DNA from: Brachionus rotundiformis
Lineage: Eukaryota > Rotifera > Eurotatoria > Ploima > Brachionidae
Direction of reading: 5' to 3'
Assembly (NCBI GenBank): GCA_016802295.1
Contig: JAESIW010000180.1
Span: 2,095,926-2,159,925 of the forward strand
DNA length: 64,000 bases
Part shown: positions 37,015-48,800 of the stretch, piece after piece
Position numbering within the stretch: position 1 is the stretch's first letter
Layout: the number at the start of each line of letters is the position of its first letter
Translations under genes and position numbers: made by a program
Notes under the pieces: model-generated
What the model was told of the DNA's origin: nothing
What the model saw: the letters and a program-made list of their open reading frames with translations, nothing else
Database searches by the model: none

Positions 37015-37796
37015 ATGGTCGAGGTTAACCCGAACAATAATTCTCATCAAGACCAGGATGAAGAGTCAGGTAATATATATGTTGGAAATTAATGGCTATA
37101 TTTTATTGCTTAAATAAATTAAATATCGATCAAATTAGATTTGTTAAAAAAGAATTTAAAAAAAATTCTCAAATGATGATAAAATGACCATTGAGTAAAC
37201 CTTAAAAGTTTTTTTTTGACACTAGCCCTATTTTCAAATATTCTTTTGTTTTATCTTTTTAAATTTTTTAGTAATATTAAAATTTATGTTTTAAAAATCA
37301 ACGGTACTAGGGAAAATAATTAAGTATTCTAATTTATGTTTAGTTGCGCTAGGATACATGATAAAATTTTTTTAACTAACTTTATTTACCTTAAATCAAA
37401 AAAAAGATCCATTTTGGAATATTAACTCACTGTTTATTTTTGAATTAAAATATTGCTTAAACAATAATTTATTTATTTGATTTTTTAGATGTCAAAGAGC
37501 TTGAAGCTCAATTGAACGAAATAGAGTCTGCTTTGGACAACTTAGAGAACCAAAATGACAATATTTTGGCAAAACTGAAGGACATTTTGGAATCAAATCG
37601 TGAAATTCGAAAAGAATTTGCTAATTCAAGCAAAAAAGAAGACGTTCAGGAGTCTAAAACAACTACCAAGAAGGCAGATGTAGGAGATTCTTCACATTTG
37701 CAGCAAATGCACGATTTGTCTCTGAATAAGAAAGCCACAACTTCTAAAGGTGACCTTAAAGTTGAAAAGGCATCTTCTAAGTCAAAAAAAAATTAA
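37015..37796 (+). CDS. bbln: Bublin-like coiled-coil protein (UPF0184/BBLN)
   Basis: Two exons join as 37015-37069 and 37489-37796 (419-nt intron), giving 120 residues. The first exon encodes an acidic N-terminus, MVEVNPNNNSHQDQDEES. The core, about residues 20-65, is a coiled coil with NEIESALDNLENQNDNIL and LKDILESNREIRKEF. It is collinear with the UPF0184 family (human C9orf16/BBLN), whose core reads similarly: leucine heptads with a conserved DxLExxND and LLESNR. Family members bind intermediate-filament-rich structures in epithelial cells. The C-terminal 50 residues are lysine/serine-rich and have no counterpart in the short vertebrate protein (83 residues). Assignment rests on the central 45 residues only. 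Confidence 0.8.
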
Positions 37797-40176
37797 AATT
37801 TAAAATAATCTTAACAAAAATATTAATTTTATCCATAATTTTTTTATCCGCATGAATAAAATTTAAAAATTTTTATTTTAGAATTTTTATAAATAAATTT
37901 TGAAAAAAATATATAATATTGAGCTCTCATATCTTTTTTAGGGTTATTAGAATCTAGACACGTTTTGTCTAGATAGTTAAAACATCAAAACTTAATATCG
38001 TTTTAGCTTAGAATATTGAAACTACAGTTTACAATTTAAAATCAACATCGATAAATTCAACAAAAAGAAAATGATTTCTTTTGATATTTTATTTTTTAAA
38101 TTATTTAAATTTGTCTATGATTGAAACTTCATTTCGTTTGGATTTTAGTTTAGTTAGCTTTAAGCTTAATATCTGTTCATATGAAATTAATATATTTTGT
38201 CTTCCTATATTTTCGTACTTAAAATTATGAATATTTTAATTTTTTAAACTGTAACAACTTTAAAAAAAATGTTTTAGTTCTTTATTTTTATTATATAAAA
38301 TATGCGTCAAAAGTTTTTAGATCTAAATTTAATTATTTTAACAGCTTTGTCAAATTGTCAAAATGGATTTGGATAATTTTTAACTTTTGAACCAAAATTC
38401 CTATAAGCAGGAAACTTTTTAATAAGTAAGCTTATTGAAAAATTAAAATTACAATTTTGTAAACAAAAACTGATTTTTGACTGTGAAAAAGAGATTAATT
38501 TTAAATTTTTTTATTCGCTTGTCAAAAATAACTTGTCTTTCTGAAACTATCCAAAACCATTAATCCCTTTAATTTTAATTTAATTTGTTTATAAACCTAT
38601 CAAATAATTATTTTTAAAAAAGTTAAATAGATAAAAAATTTTACTGAATAATAATGATTAAAATCCTAACACAATTAATTAAATAAATATATGCTTGAAC
38701 TGACAAAATAACTGTGTAATAAAAAATTCATAAAATATAACGTGTTCTGTCTAACAAAATGAATATTTAAATCTATTTAACTTCTAAGATTAAAAAAATC
38801 TAAATGTGCTTAAAACTATATGTAAAATCTTATTTTTTTAATTCTATATTTGCATTATTAAGTTCCATCAATTTTAGTCTAAAATTCTTAATTTTATTTT
38901 TCAAATATCTTAAGATGAACTCAATTTCACTCGGATACAAATTTTTAATTTAGACGATATTAAATTACATATAGACGAAGAGTTTATTTAAATTTAAAAA
39001 GATTTTTTTAACTATCAATTTTTTATTAAATATTGGCTACAGAAAAAAATTTAAATTTAAAAAAAATTTTCTTCAATATCAAATAGTGATTATATATATT
39101 AATTATTTATTATTTCCAAAATTTAAACATTTATTGATTTTTGATATAAATATTGGCTCACTAAACTTGAAAAATCTTTTATTTGAAAATTTTCTAGAGC
39201 CAAAGCTAAAATTTTTGTAATATAAAGACGCAGTAATTTTTGAAAATATGGTCTAAAAAGATTTTAATTAAGAAAATTTTAGCACGATTTTGCTTTAAAA
39301 ACTTTTTCGAATGAAAAAAGACGCGATGATTTTAGAAATCATGTTGATGTGATACAAAACAGCTATTATACATGAATTTAGCTAAGATAGCATTAATAAA
39401 GGCGTCCATTTAAAGCTACGCACCATCCAAACCTTGAAATCAAATGTATTCTAGAAGACGTAACTTTATCTAAATGCATAGCTTTTTAAACAAGAAAATG
39501 AAAATTCAAAAATTCTATATTTATTATTAAAAAAAGCCACAGCTTAGCTTCTTATAAAAGCTAAATCTTTAGTCTAAAATTTAAAAGCCATTCTTGCTTA
39601 TTGAAAGCAAGAGAAAAAAATTTGAATTTTTCAGCTAATTAATTTGGATAACATCTTTTTGTTGTGAAAAAAAAATTAAACTATTTTTTATATAACCAAT
39701 AAATTGGATCTTTGGCAACCAAGTTCGATAAATGCATCAAAATGCTATAATATATAGTTTATTTAAACTTATAATTATTTAATTTTTAAAGTAAAATAAG
39801 CAACAAAGAAAAGACTCTCTAAGTAAAAAGTATATAAATGCGTTTCTTAAGTCTAACTGTAAAAAATCTCTGGATTAATGTTTTGAAATTTTTCTTATAA
39901 ATGTCTAGCAGTTAAATTAGCGTGTAAGTCTGAATGTATACAACCAAATTCAGGAAAATCTATTATTTGAGAGTCTGTCATCAGGATTGGTATAACAATA
40001 TAAAATAGAAGAATTTCGGCTTTGGATTAAATTAGAAAAAAACTTTTTGGGTCTTTTAATTAAAATTTTTGTACTTGGACAAATTTTTTTTACTTTATGA
40101 TTAGTTTTTTTTTTAGATAAATTTATTTTAAGCATTTCAAAGAAAAGTCAATTGAAAAATTTTAATATTTATTGAG
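37797..40176. other. 2.4-kb AT-rich intergenic DNA upstream of nanos
   Basis: There is no gene or repeat I can support. The region would carry the nanos promoter and 5' untranslated region, if those are not interrupted by an intron I cannot detect. Confidence 0.55.
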
Positions 40177-42807
40177 ATGAGCGCTGCTTGCGAGAATATG
40201 ACCCAACAATTTGAAGTAAAAGATAACGAAGATTTGAATATTGTTGAAGTAGATGAACAAAGTGAACAAAAGGAAGAAATTGAAAGCAAACAGGTGAATG
40301 GCGAGACTTCAAAAGGTGGACTGAACAGCAGCAATGGTTCATCAGGAATTGGCAGTTTGCTCGGCTCGCCAAATTGTGACCAAGCTGCAAATAATTCAAT
40401 TTATAACAGCTACAGTTCTGGGACTGACTATTCTAGTCAACAGGACTCAAGTGAGTGTGGACAATCAGTCAGAATAAATGCCAATACACCTGCATTCAAT
40501 TCGACCAAAGGTTCTAATTATCAAGTCCCTGCCGAGCTCATGAGCAAGCTCAATATAAGTCAGAACATTGCAAACAACTCAAATGACAATTTGTCCAATT
40601 TGGATGAAGCTGATGGTAATCAAATGTACTATTCAGGTATGAATTATCATAGTTTACCTATCGGGATGGGAAATAATACTCAATTTGACTATGATTTATT
40701 CAACAATGAATTTTCAGGGGTCGACAAGCAACTAGCCATGCAATTGACCAATCCAAATGTTTTGGATGCTGTGATTGGCAACAAAAAAAACATGGACAGT
40801 CAAAAACAGCAGTTGCTGGCTCAGGCAATAGCGGCAGCTAACCTGCTTGCACAAAACACCTCCAATTCAGGCAATAATGAAAACAGAAACAGGTCCTTAA
40901 TGGAAAATATTGACCAATTAAATTCCAAATTTCTTAACCAAAAACAATCCAATGATCAAAATACTCAAAAAAATTTGAATTCACTATTGGCAGCTGCTTC
41001 TTCATTTGGCCAAAATACTGGTGATCAGATGACAAATTACAATTCTCCAAGCTCTATCAAAAGACAAAGTACTGGAGCTTTTATGAACCCAAATGTTATC
41101 TTCTCTACTCCAATACCGCCTTCCACTTCACCAACTAATTCGAACACTGCCAACAATAGATTTAATGAAGCTAATAGATTCTACTCAAAGCAGACAAATG
41201 CAAGCAACAGTCCAGAGAAAATGAATTCCATGTCTGCTTCAAATTCATCGTTTAACATTGACACAGCCAACAATGCAAATGCATCAGTTAATAGCGCCTA
41301 TGAGGACGACGAAGTGTTTAGCCAAAATTCAAGTTTGAATTTTAGCCAAACAGGAAATGGTCAAATGCCATCATCTAATCAAAATATTGACATGTATCAA
41401 TTTTACAAGACTCTTTTAGCATCAAACTTAAATTCATCAAACATAAGCGAATTGCTTATGAACCAATCACCCAATTTGTCTAACCTGTCCGTAGGTTCAG
41501 TAAATGATATTCTAAATTCAAATAATTCAAATAATTTTTTAAATTTATCAAATTTAAATAATTCATTTAATCAATCTAAAATGAACAGTTTCAATCAAGG
41601 AAATAGTACTGCTCAAGGCGCTAATTCAAATCAAAGTAGCTTACCAAGTGCGGCTTTTGCAGCAGCATTTTTTAAACAACGTCAAAATAATAATCAAACA
41701 ATGAACAATAGGTCATCGGCAAACTACTTTGGTGCACAGTCAAATAATTTAAACCAGAACAATTTGGCACAATTTTTGAATACCCAAAGCCAATCAATGA
41801 ACAATAATGATCCAAAACGTAGGGTAAACTCTATTGCAACTGCTTACAACTTTGGTTCCAATTCAAATAATTCGCCCTTATTCTCTTCTGGTTCAACTCA
41901 CAATGTGGGCCCGAATGCAAGTCATCTATTGCAACAGAGTTCTTTGGTGTCCTCAGCTCCATTTATTTCATCGGCTGCTAATCAATCGACAGCTTCTGTA
42001 TTGGGCAATAATTCACCATTGTCTCAGACAATTAGCTCGTTACAGAACCAGTCTAATTCTATGATGTCCAATTTGGAAAATTTTGCCAATATCAACTCGT
42101 CGCCATTGCACAATTCTAATCCTCTAATGTCTTTTTCTTCCTCATCTGGTTCGCCATTATCTAACACTTTGTTGTCAAGTTCGGGCAAACCACTAAGAAG
42201 CGAAAGATTGCCACCACAGATGGTTGAAGAAATAATCAAACAGGCCAAGATTAGGCGCAAACAAGGAGGCAAAAAGGAAGTTTGTGTCTTCTGCAGAAAT
42301 AATGGGGAAAAAGAACAATTTTTTGCTAGTCATACTCTCAAAGACGCTCAGAACAACGTGGCATGTCCTGTACTAAGACTATATCAGTGTCCAATATGTC
42401 ACGCAAATGGCGATCAGGCTCACACCATCAAGTATTGTCCTTATGCAGAAAAGGACAGTCCAAAATTAAAGGAATTTAGTCGTTTGTCGGCTGCAACTGC
42501 TCTGTTCCTTAATTCGCTTAATGGAGGAAACACACCACCAAATAGTTCTCCCCCGGAAACTCCCTCACCCCTAAACCAAACTCCATCACAAGCTCATCGC
42601 CTTAATTTTTTGGGTCAAGGTATTGCGCCAAGCATTTCATCGCCAAATAGCCCGTTTGCTCAAGCGCTACAATTTGGAAACTTTAGTAACTTCAATTTAA
42701 ACAATGCTTGTCTACAAGGAAAACCGGACTTGAACATGAATGTTAACAAAGCGTCAAATGAGGTAAACAATGGTCTTTTGGCAACTAATCAGGCCAATAT
42801 TAAATAG
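40177..42807 (+). CDS. nanos: Nanos homologue, very long form
   Basis: Nanos proteins repress target mRNAs with Pumilio and the CCR4-NOT complex and specify germ cells. This intronless gene encodes 876 residues. The diagnostic double CCHC zinc finger spans 703-754. The first knuckle has spacing C-X2-C-X12-H-X10-C, beginning CVFCRNNGEKEQFFASH; the second has C-X2-C-X7-H-X4-C, in CPICHANGDQAHTIKYC. Both match the nanos consensus exactly. The preceding 700 residues are low-complexity, rich in Asn, Ser and Gln, with no recognisable domain. The following 120 residues are Pro/Asn/Ser-rich. Metazoan nanos proteins are usually 150-400 residues, so this form is exceptionally large. The start is the first ATG in an open frame starting MSAACENMTQQF; an upstream non-coding exon is possible. 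Confidence 0.93.
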   Translation: MSAACENMTQQFEVKDNEDLNIVEVDEQSEQKEEIESKQVNGETSKGGLNSSNGSSGIGSLLGSPNCDQAANNSIYNSYSSGTDYSSQQDSSECGQSVRINANTPAFNSTKGSNYQVPAELMSKLNISQNIANNSNDNLSNLDEADGNQMYYSGMNYHSLPIGMGNNTQFDYDLFNNEFSGVDKQLAMQLTNPNVLDAVIGNKKNMDSQKQQLLAQAIAAANLLAQNTSNSGNNENRNRSLMENIDQLNSKFLNQKQSNDQNTQKNLNSLLAAASSFGQNTGDQMTNYNSPSSIKRQSTGAFMNPNVIFSTPIPPSTSPTNSNTANNRFNEANRFYSKQTNASNSPEKMNSMSASNSSFNIDTANNANASVNSAYEDDEVFSQNSSLNFSQTGNGQMPSSNQNIDMYQFYKTLLASNLNSSNISELLMNQSPNLSNLSVGSVNDILNSNNSNNFLNLSNLNNSFNQSKMNSFNQGNSTAQGANSNQSSLPSAAFAAAFFKQRQNNNQTMNNRSSANYFGAQSNNLNQNNLAQFLNTQSQSMNNNDPKRRVNSIATAYNFGSNSNNSPLFSSGSTHNVGPNASHLLQQSSLVSSAPFISSAANQSTASVLGNNSPLSQTISSLQNQSNSMMSNLENFANINSSPLHNSNPLMSFSSSSGSPLSNTLLSSSGKPLRSERLPPQMVEEIIKQAKIRRKQGGKKEVCVFCRNNGEKEQFFASHTLKDAQNNVACPVLRLYQCPICHANGDQAHTIKYCPYAEKDSPKLKEFSRLSAATALFLNSLNGGNTPPNSSPPETPSPLNQTPSQAHRLNFLGQGIAPSISSPNSPFAQALQFGNFSNFNLNNACLQGKPDLNMNVNKASNEVNNGLLATNQANIK

Positions 42808-44465
42808 AATTGAAATGTTTAAAATGCTCGTTAAATATTTTAGTTAAAATAATTTATCAATCAATTAAATCAATTTAAATTCAATTATAATAATAGACAA
42901 TCAAATTTTGAAAATTTAACAATTTTAAAATCAATTTTTAAATTGAGAACCCAAAATAGACCTTACCATAATCTACCTCACTAAAGATAATATTTTAAAG
43001 TAACTTAAATGGTTTTTGTTTTTAATCTTTTTTTTCTTGCGTTTATTTGTTATACTTTACAAATACTGTCCAAAAAGGATTTTTTGCAATAGTTTAAGAA
43101 AAAAAATTGTTTTTGTCATTGAAGACATTTTTTTTAAAAATTTGTTTTAGGAAAAAAAAAACTCTTTTTTTTAGTTGTTATATCAATTTTAAGCTCTAAT
43201 ATTTTAATCAAATTATAATTAAAGTGAAAATTGAAAAATTTATTTTGAAATATAATTTATTAGAAAAAATTTTTAAAAATAATAAAATATTTTAAACAAT
43301 TTTGCTTCTTTTATTTAATTATTCATTGGTTTGTTTATATGAAAAAATTGACTTTTAATATATTAATCGAAAAATTAAATGAATGTCAAATTTTTATTAT
43401 ATTCCAAAAAGCTAAGTAGAAATTAGCCCAACCTTTTTTATTTACTTTAAATACGTATATATTTATGACGAATATAAGGGTCTAATACGCTTGATACCTA
43501 CCTTATTCAATTTATTTAAGTAATATTTAATTTTTTTAATTTGTTTAAATGATGATAGAAATCATTTATAAAGAGTTATTCCAAATATAAAAAATATTTA
43601 AATTTAATTAAATTAAAAGAAAAATTGAACTATATTCTTCAAAAAAATACTACGGTAACCTCGTGTTTTCAAAATTTCTATGTTATAACAATTGAAATTT
43701 ATTTAAATAGAAAAAACCCTGAATTTAACTTTTAATATTTTTAATTTAACAAGAAATTGTCTTTATTCTCAAAAAACAATCAATAGATGAAAAAATCGTT
43801 GAGCTAAGTTCGAAATAGAAAAAAGCTTAAATTTGACTTATTTTCTTTTCCTAAAATTTACTCTTCAATTATTTTAATTATGGTAACTTAGTTTCACCAA
43901 GTTTTTATCTAATTTTGTGTTTCTTGTTTTTATTTTTGAATTCTTTATTTTAGACTGATTTTTTTAATTATAACTTATAATTCTTTTTTATTTAATTCTT
44001 TACAAATTATATATATAAATATTTAATAATCAATATCATTTCAATTAAGGTTATCAGTCGATCGAGCTTCTAAGCTTGTTCCATTTATTCATTACATGGT
44101 TTACCATGATCATTTATCTTAGACCACATTTCTTAATTTTCCTGTATGCCTTTTTATATGATTGATATGATTTAATTACTTTATTTTTTCATAATTCCTT
44201 TAAAAAATTTTTCAACAAAGTCAATTTTATTTAACTCATAATTAATGGATCTATTTAAATATAAATTTAAGAGTTAATTATGAAATAATAAAAATTATCT
44301 GAATAAATGAAAATTTTATTTAAAAAAGTCTAGTGCTACCAAGTGGTTTTAACAATAAAATTGTGAATTAATTAAATTAATCTAATTAAATATACTTTTA
44401 GAATAGTTAGACCATTCTTGAGATTCAAATGAGAAAGATAATATATAAAACCAAGCAATTATTTT
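42808..44465. other. 1.7-kb AT-rich intergenic DNA
   Basis: Its left part should be the nanos 3' untranslated region, where post-transcriptional control of such a gene is expected. I see no conserved element I can name and no other gene. Confidence 0.55.
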
Positions 44466-44929
44466 TTAAAAAAATATGAAAGCAAAAATGCTAAATATTG
44501 CCGAGATCATTCTAAATGACATTGATGAAGCAGAATTTCCAACCAAATTTTTTGAATCGACTCCAGCTTCTTTAATTAAAAAAAGTTAATCAATATTTTA
44601 CAACTTTAAATTTTGGTTACCTTTTTCTTGGACAGAGGAAGTTTCATTAGTTTGACTCTTTTCTGGAACGGTTTGATTTAAAAAACTAGTTGTCTCGATG
44701 GCAACAACTTCTGGACTTTCTGTTGCTTTGGGCAAAGCTACTTCTACTGGTTCTACTTCATTAGTTCCTTCCACATTTTCTACAATCTCTTCGGTTTGCA
44801 TATCTGAAGTTTCAGTCTGTTCCTGACAAACTTAAATATACATTTAAACTTAAACTTGAATTTATTTTTGTTAGTGGACATACTTATTGCCGGGATGAGA
44901 AACAATGCCATAATCAAGAAAAATTTCAT
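44466..44929 (-). CDS. Small predicted secreted, GPI-anchored protein
   Basis: Three small exons join on the minus strand: 44929-44884, 44830-44621 and 44569-44466, giving 119 residues. The protein starts with a clear signal peptide (MKFFLIMALFLIPAIICQ; cleavage likely just after Cys). A central region of about 75 residues is acidic and rich in Glu, Val and Thr (for example EIVENVEGTNEVEPVEV). The C-terminus has small residues (NSASS) followed by a hydrophobic end (MISAIFSIFAFIFF). That is the layout of a GPI attachment signal. The three exons only make sense together: signal in exon 1, body in exon 2, hydrophobic tail in exon 3, all in phase 1. I recognise no family. It may be a short glycosylated surface or extracellular-matrix protein. 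The model could be wrong, since each exon is short. Confidence 0.55.
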
Positions 44930-47525
44930 ATTGGATTGAGATTTTTAAGGTTCTAAAATTAATAAATTACATATTCAAGGTTTAAGCTTTTATTAGCATA
45001 AAAGATATTGATTATTTCCCTAAAAAAAATACAGCTGAAATATCTTTTTTTTTAAATTAAGAGAATTTTTTATAACTAGCGAAATCCAAGCACGAAAGTT
45101 GTTTGAAACAAAAACTTGGTGATGAAAATAAATCCTAGAGGAAAAACTCAAATTTTTGATAAATCTAAAAATGAATTCATATTTTTATATGATCTAAATG
45201 ATCTCTTTTTAATTAATAAGCCACACAAACTCAATGGTGAGCATAAAGTATTTTCTAAATTAGGACTTTAGTTGATTAGTTAGACTTAATCTAGACCATT
45301 ACTCTTTTTATATATTTATATATATATATGTATAAATTAAACACTTTTTGTCGATAGGCCGATCTTCAAAATTAAAAACTATTAATTTGAATTGTTAATA
45401 TTTATAAAGAAAAACAAGAGATCTTTTTCTCTTGACATTAAATGAAAGTTTTAATTAGCTGAACTAGACCAAAGCTGAATATGTCTCATAGATCAAAATT
45501 TTAAAATGAATTTTTATTTAATATTAAAATAAAAACTCTTTAGAATATTTAATATTTTGCACCGACCTGATTACGGCATACAATAATACAAAAAATTAAA
45601 AAATCAAAAAAGAATCTTTACAAAATCAGGTTAAAAGAAATATACTCGATACTGGATCAAGCTAATTTGGATCACTCGAAATATCTCTTACATTCCGAAC
45701 ATTTTCAGAGACTTTATAAATCTTGAAAAGTTTGAGCAAAAAGAAAAATAAATGGTTTAAATAGTTGAATTGATCTAATTGAAACAAACCAAGCGTATAA
45801 GCAAAATAAAATCGTAGTTGTTTTGGTAACCGGTGATAATTAGAACTTGGGGTAGCCAAAACTTAAATAAATATCAAAGTAATCGACCATTAAATATGAC
45901 AAACTTAATGCTTAAATCGTATTTTTTTAATTGTTTTGTGGGCTTTAGAAAACATCCTTTCTAAACAAAGAAAAATAAATAATTTTTTGTCAAAAGCTTA
46001 CTTAGACAAATAGTAAAAAAATTTAGTAACAACTTCGGCACAAAATTTAGCCAAATGACCTGAATCAATTTTTAGTAGTCATCAGTCTGAAGCTTTTCAC
46101 ACTATTTGCTTTTTTGAAACAATTCAAATGTAATTAATTCAAATTAAATTTTTGACTTTATTTGATTAAGCAAATTTAAATTAAAAAATCGAAAGAATAT
46201 ATTATTTTGAATCAAAAATTGATTTTAAACATATGATAAATGCTCTCTTTAGTACAAAAACAGAAAACAATGTACACTAAACTTTATATTAAAAAAGAGA
46301 TTATCAAATAACAAAAATTAAAAATATAAAGCTTCTTCTATTCAAAAATATTTGCTTAATTAAATTCAGTTGCATTTTTCTTGTGAAAACATTCAGTTTA
46401 TTGTAAATATTAAAATACCTTTTATTGATCACAAAATTTTATAAAATAGCTTTGTTCAAAAGATTATCTGATTTCGACATTTTATTTTACGAAACCTAGA
46501 CTTCCAAATCTTTGTTTCGAATTAAACTAATCTTTTTCATTTAGCAAAATTAATTGAGAATTTACCTTTTGGATATTTTGATTTTTGACACAATTACTTA
46601 ATTAAAAGATTGAAAAAGTTTCAAAAAATGCAATGTATCTTTTCTAAAGTGTATTTCCATAATTGATTTTAAATTTTTACTTCGTAAGCAAAAATTTTAT
46701 TAAAAGTTTAATTAAAATTAGATTGGTTAAATAATGATCCAGATAATTAATTAATTTTGTGATAAATCATGCTTTTAATTTTTATTCGGATTTAAAGAGC
46801 CAAGTTTAGGAATTATGACAGAGAAGTTTAAGATCGAAATAATTTTTTGGTGAGTATTTATTAAATAATTTGGAAAGTTCTTAGTAAATATTAAATAAAT
46901 ACCAGATACCTTTGAATAAAAAGGATTTGATTATGAACTAATAAGGCTTTTAATTAATCCAATTGTCAAACAAATAAATACTCAGATGATTTATAAATTT
47001 AATTGAGTGCATAATTCTTCAGATATATTAACAGATTTAATCTTTTTAAGTAACAAAGTAAAAAATTATTTTTTTATATATCATTTAGTATTAAATCAAC
47101 TAATGTATTTTAATTTAAAAAAATAATGACTTTTAAAAAAACTAGGTTATTATGTAACATACGTAAATATATTAAATTAATTCTTTAAATAAGTATTAAT
47201 TAATTATTTAACTTACAAATAAAAATACCAATTTCATTACTTTTTACGATTGTTAAATTATTCAATTTTTAGGCCATTTTTACTAAAATGAGCTTATTTT
47301 TTAACATCTGAATTCTTAAATCTCATATTTTTATTTTCGTAAAGTTAAATTCAGATTTTTTGCCATTAAAAATATTATCAATCATTCCAAAGCAATATTA
47401 TTAGATTAACAATTTTTTGATAAATTCCTTGATTCATTTTGTTCATTTTGAAAACAAATATTTATATTGTTATTTATTTGCGTTCAAAAACATATATATC
47501 GATATAGACTAAGTCGTTAGCAAGA

Positions 47526-47577
47526 TAATTTTTTTGATAATTGTATTGCGGCGACTACCATCTAAACCATTTATAAT
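47526..47577 (-). pseudogene. Displaced fragment of the downstream GPCR gene
   Basis: This 52-bp segment matches positions 50581-50632 inside the GPCR gene (49115-52383) without gaps. It includes a 16-nt identical core, ATTGCGGCGACTACCA. Read on the minus strand it gives INGLDGSRRNTI against INALAGSRRNSI in the receptor's third loop. Sequence on either side of the match drifts away, with at most weak similarity to its right. It is in the same orientation as the gene, about 3 kb downstream of the corresponding codons. It looks like a remnant of a partial tandem duplication. A chance match of this GC-bearing core in such A/T-rich DNA is improbable. Confidence 0.7.
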
Positions 47578-48089
47578 TTTTTTTAATTTTTCAAATAATA
47601 TTTGACCATTTTGAAAGCTTTTGTTTAAAAAAATTTCCATTGAAAATACTGCAAAATTAATTTCACCGGACTTTAATTTTAATAAAAATATAAATATGAA
47701 TATTTTAAATTATATTCAACTAAAAGAAATAAATTTATAATGTGAACAAATTCATCCAATCTTCGATTTATCACATAAATTTTTCTTTTACTTAAGAACG
47801 TTTTAAGTGAGACCAACTTAATTTTATTATTCTTACCAACTAATCAGTTTTTATTTTTCAGTAATAAATGGTATTAATAGATAGTATCAACTTAAACAAA
47901 GTTTTAATGATAATTAATGATTGATAGATTGTTTCATTCAATTATCGAGATTTATCTATTTATTCTTTATTTTACTTATCAAAGATGGCTTCAAATTGCC
48001 TAATAATTCCTTTTCTTGTTCACAAAATTTTTTGAAATTATTAACAAAATTTCTATATTCTTTCATCTCAATATTCAAATTTGGAAACG

Positions 48090-48499
48090 AATAAAAAGTT
48101 TGATTCTATGGAAAATATCTCAAAAAAAATAATTAGCGCGTCATTCAGTTGGTATTAAGACGCGACTTTATTTTTAGCTGTAACAGTAAGACTGTTGTCA
48201 TGTCTTTTTTAAAAAATATTTTTTTATACAATAATATGAAGCACCACCACAAGTTCTGATTTTTCGTCCATATAGCATATTAATCAAATTTTATTAATAT
48301 AAAACCCGTTCGCCATGTTAAAAGATATGTATACGAGAATAAGTGATCCTTAATTTTATTTTATAGAAAATATTTTAAAAAGACATGACAACAGCCTTAC
48401 TCTTAAAGGTAAAAATAAAGTGTTGCGTCTTAATATCAATTGGATGACGCGCTAATTATTCTTTTTGAGATATTTTCCATAGAATCAAACTTTTTATTT
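48090..48499. mobile_element. 410-bp foldback/MITE-like element
   Basis: The left arm (48090 to about 48227) and right arm (about 48361-48499) are reverse complements of each other, nearly identical over roughly 140 bp with a few mismatches and short gaps. The outer ends read AATAAAAAGTTTGATTC and its complement; the inner arms include TTGTCATGTCTTTTT. The 133-bp centre has no ORF. Long inverted arms around a non-coding core are typical of MITE or foldback elements moved by a transposase supplied elsewhere. The 10-mer AATATTCAAA occurs just outside both ends (48070-48079 and 48502-48511). It could be a target-site duplication, though 10 nt lie between the left copy and the arm. No transposase gene is in this window. 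Confidence 0.8.
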
Positions 48500-48632
48500 A
48501 TAATATTCAAAGCCAAGCCAGTTTTGATTTTGAAGATTTATTTTGAATTTACTAACAAAAATTGACAAAATTATATGACATGAGTCATGCGTAGAGGATG
48601 TGGTATGGTGAGACTTCTGAAACTAAAACATT

Positions 48633-48761
48633 CTAGACTGTTTCTTTAAATGTAAAATAAACTTGACCATTATCATCACCCACCAAATCTTTGCTCCAAC
48701 TCAAGCTTACTTCACTAGACCCAGTCACTTCACCAAATTGATCCACTGCTTTCCCAAACAT
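48633..48761 (-). other. 42-residue coding-like ORF of unknown nature
   Basis: On the minus strand an ORF starts with ATG at 48761 and ends with TAG at 48633. It reads MFGKAVDQFGEVTGSSEVSL and continues to end in NGQVYFTFKETV. Its base composition and codon use look like the real exons nearby and unlike the intergenic background. I do not recognise the sequence. It may be the last exon of a small gene, or a decayed fragment; a possible splice acceptor (ACAACAAAG) lies just upstream. The upstream sequence does not continue the frame convincingly. Confidence 0.3.
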
Positions 48762-48775
48762 TGACGAGTTCTTTG

Positions 48776-48800
48776 TTGTAAAACAAAGTTTGTTTTACAA
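48776..48800. repeat. Perfect 25-bp palindrome
   Basis: Twelve bases (TTGTAAAACAAA) are followed by one G and then their exact reverse complement. It sits immediately beside the coding-like ORF at 48633-48761. It could be a dimeric protein-binding site, or simply a hairpin of the same decayed repeat. Confidence 0.6.

Noticed and set aside
45123..45269. 49-codon plus-strand ORF starting MKINPRGKTQIFDK
   Set aside because: Composition is slightly protein-like, but it is short, isolated and without recognisable similarity; an ORF of this length is expected by chance over 4 kb.
45300..45345. TA-rich microsatellite-like tract
   Set aside because: The repeat is short and imperfect, in line with the general base composition; not worth a feature.
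45662..45859. 65-codon ORF on the minus strand starting MATPSSNYHRLPK
   Set aside because: It has no family motif, sits in A/T-rich DNA and shows a Leu/Phe/Tyr bias typical of random A/T translation. No splice partners were evident.
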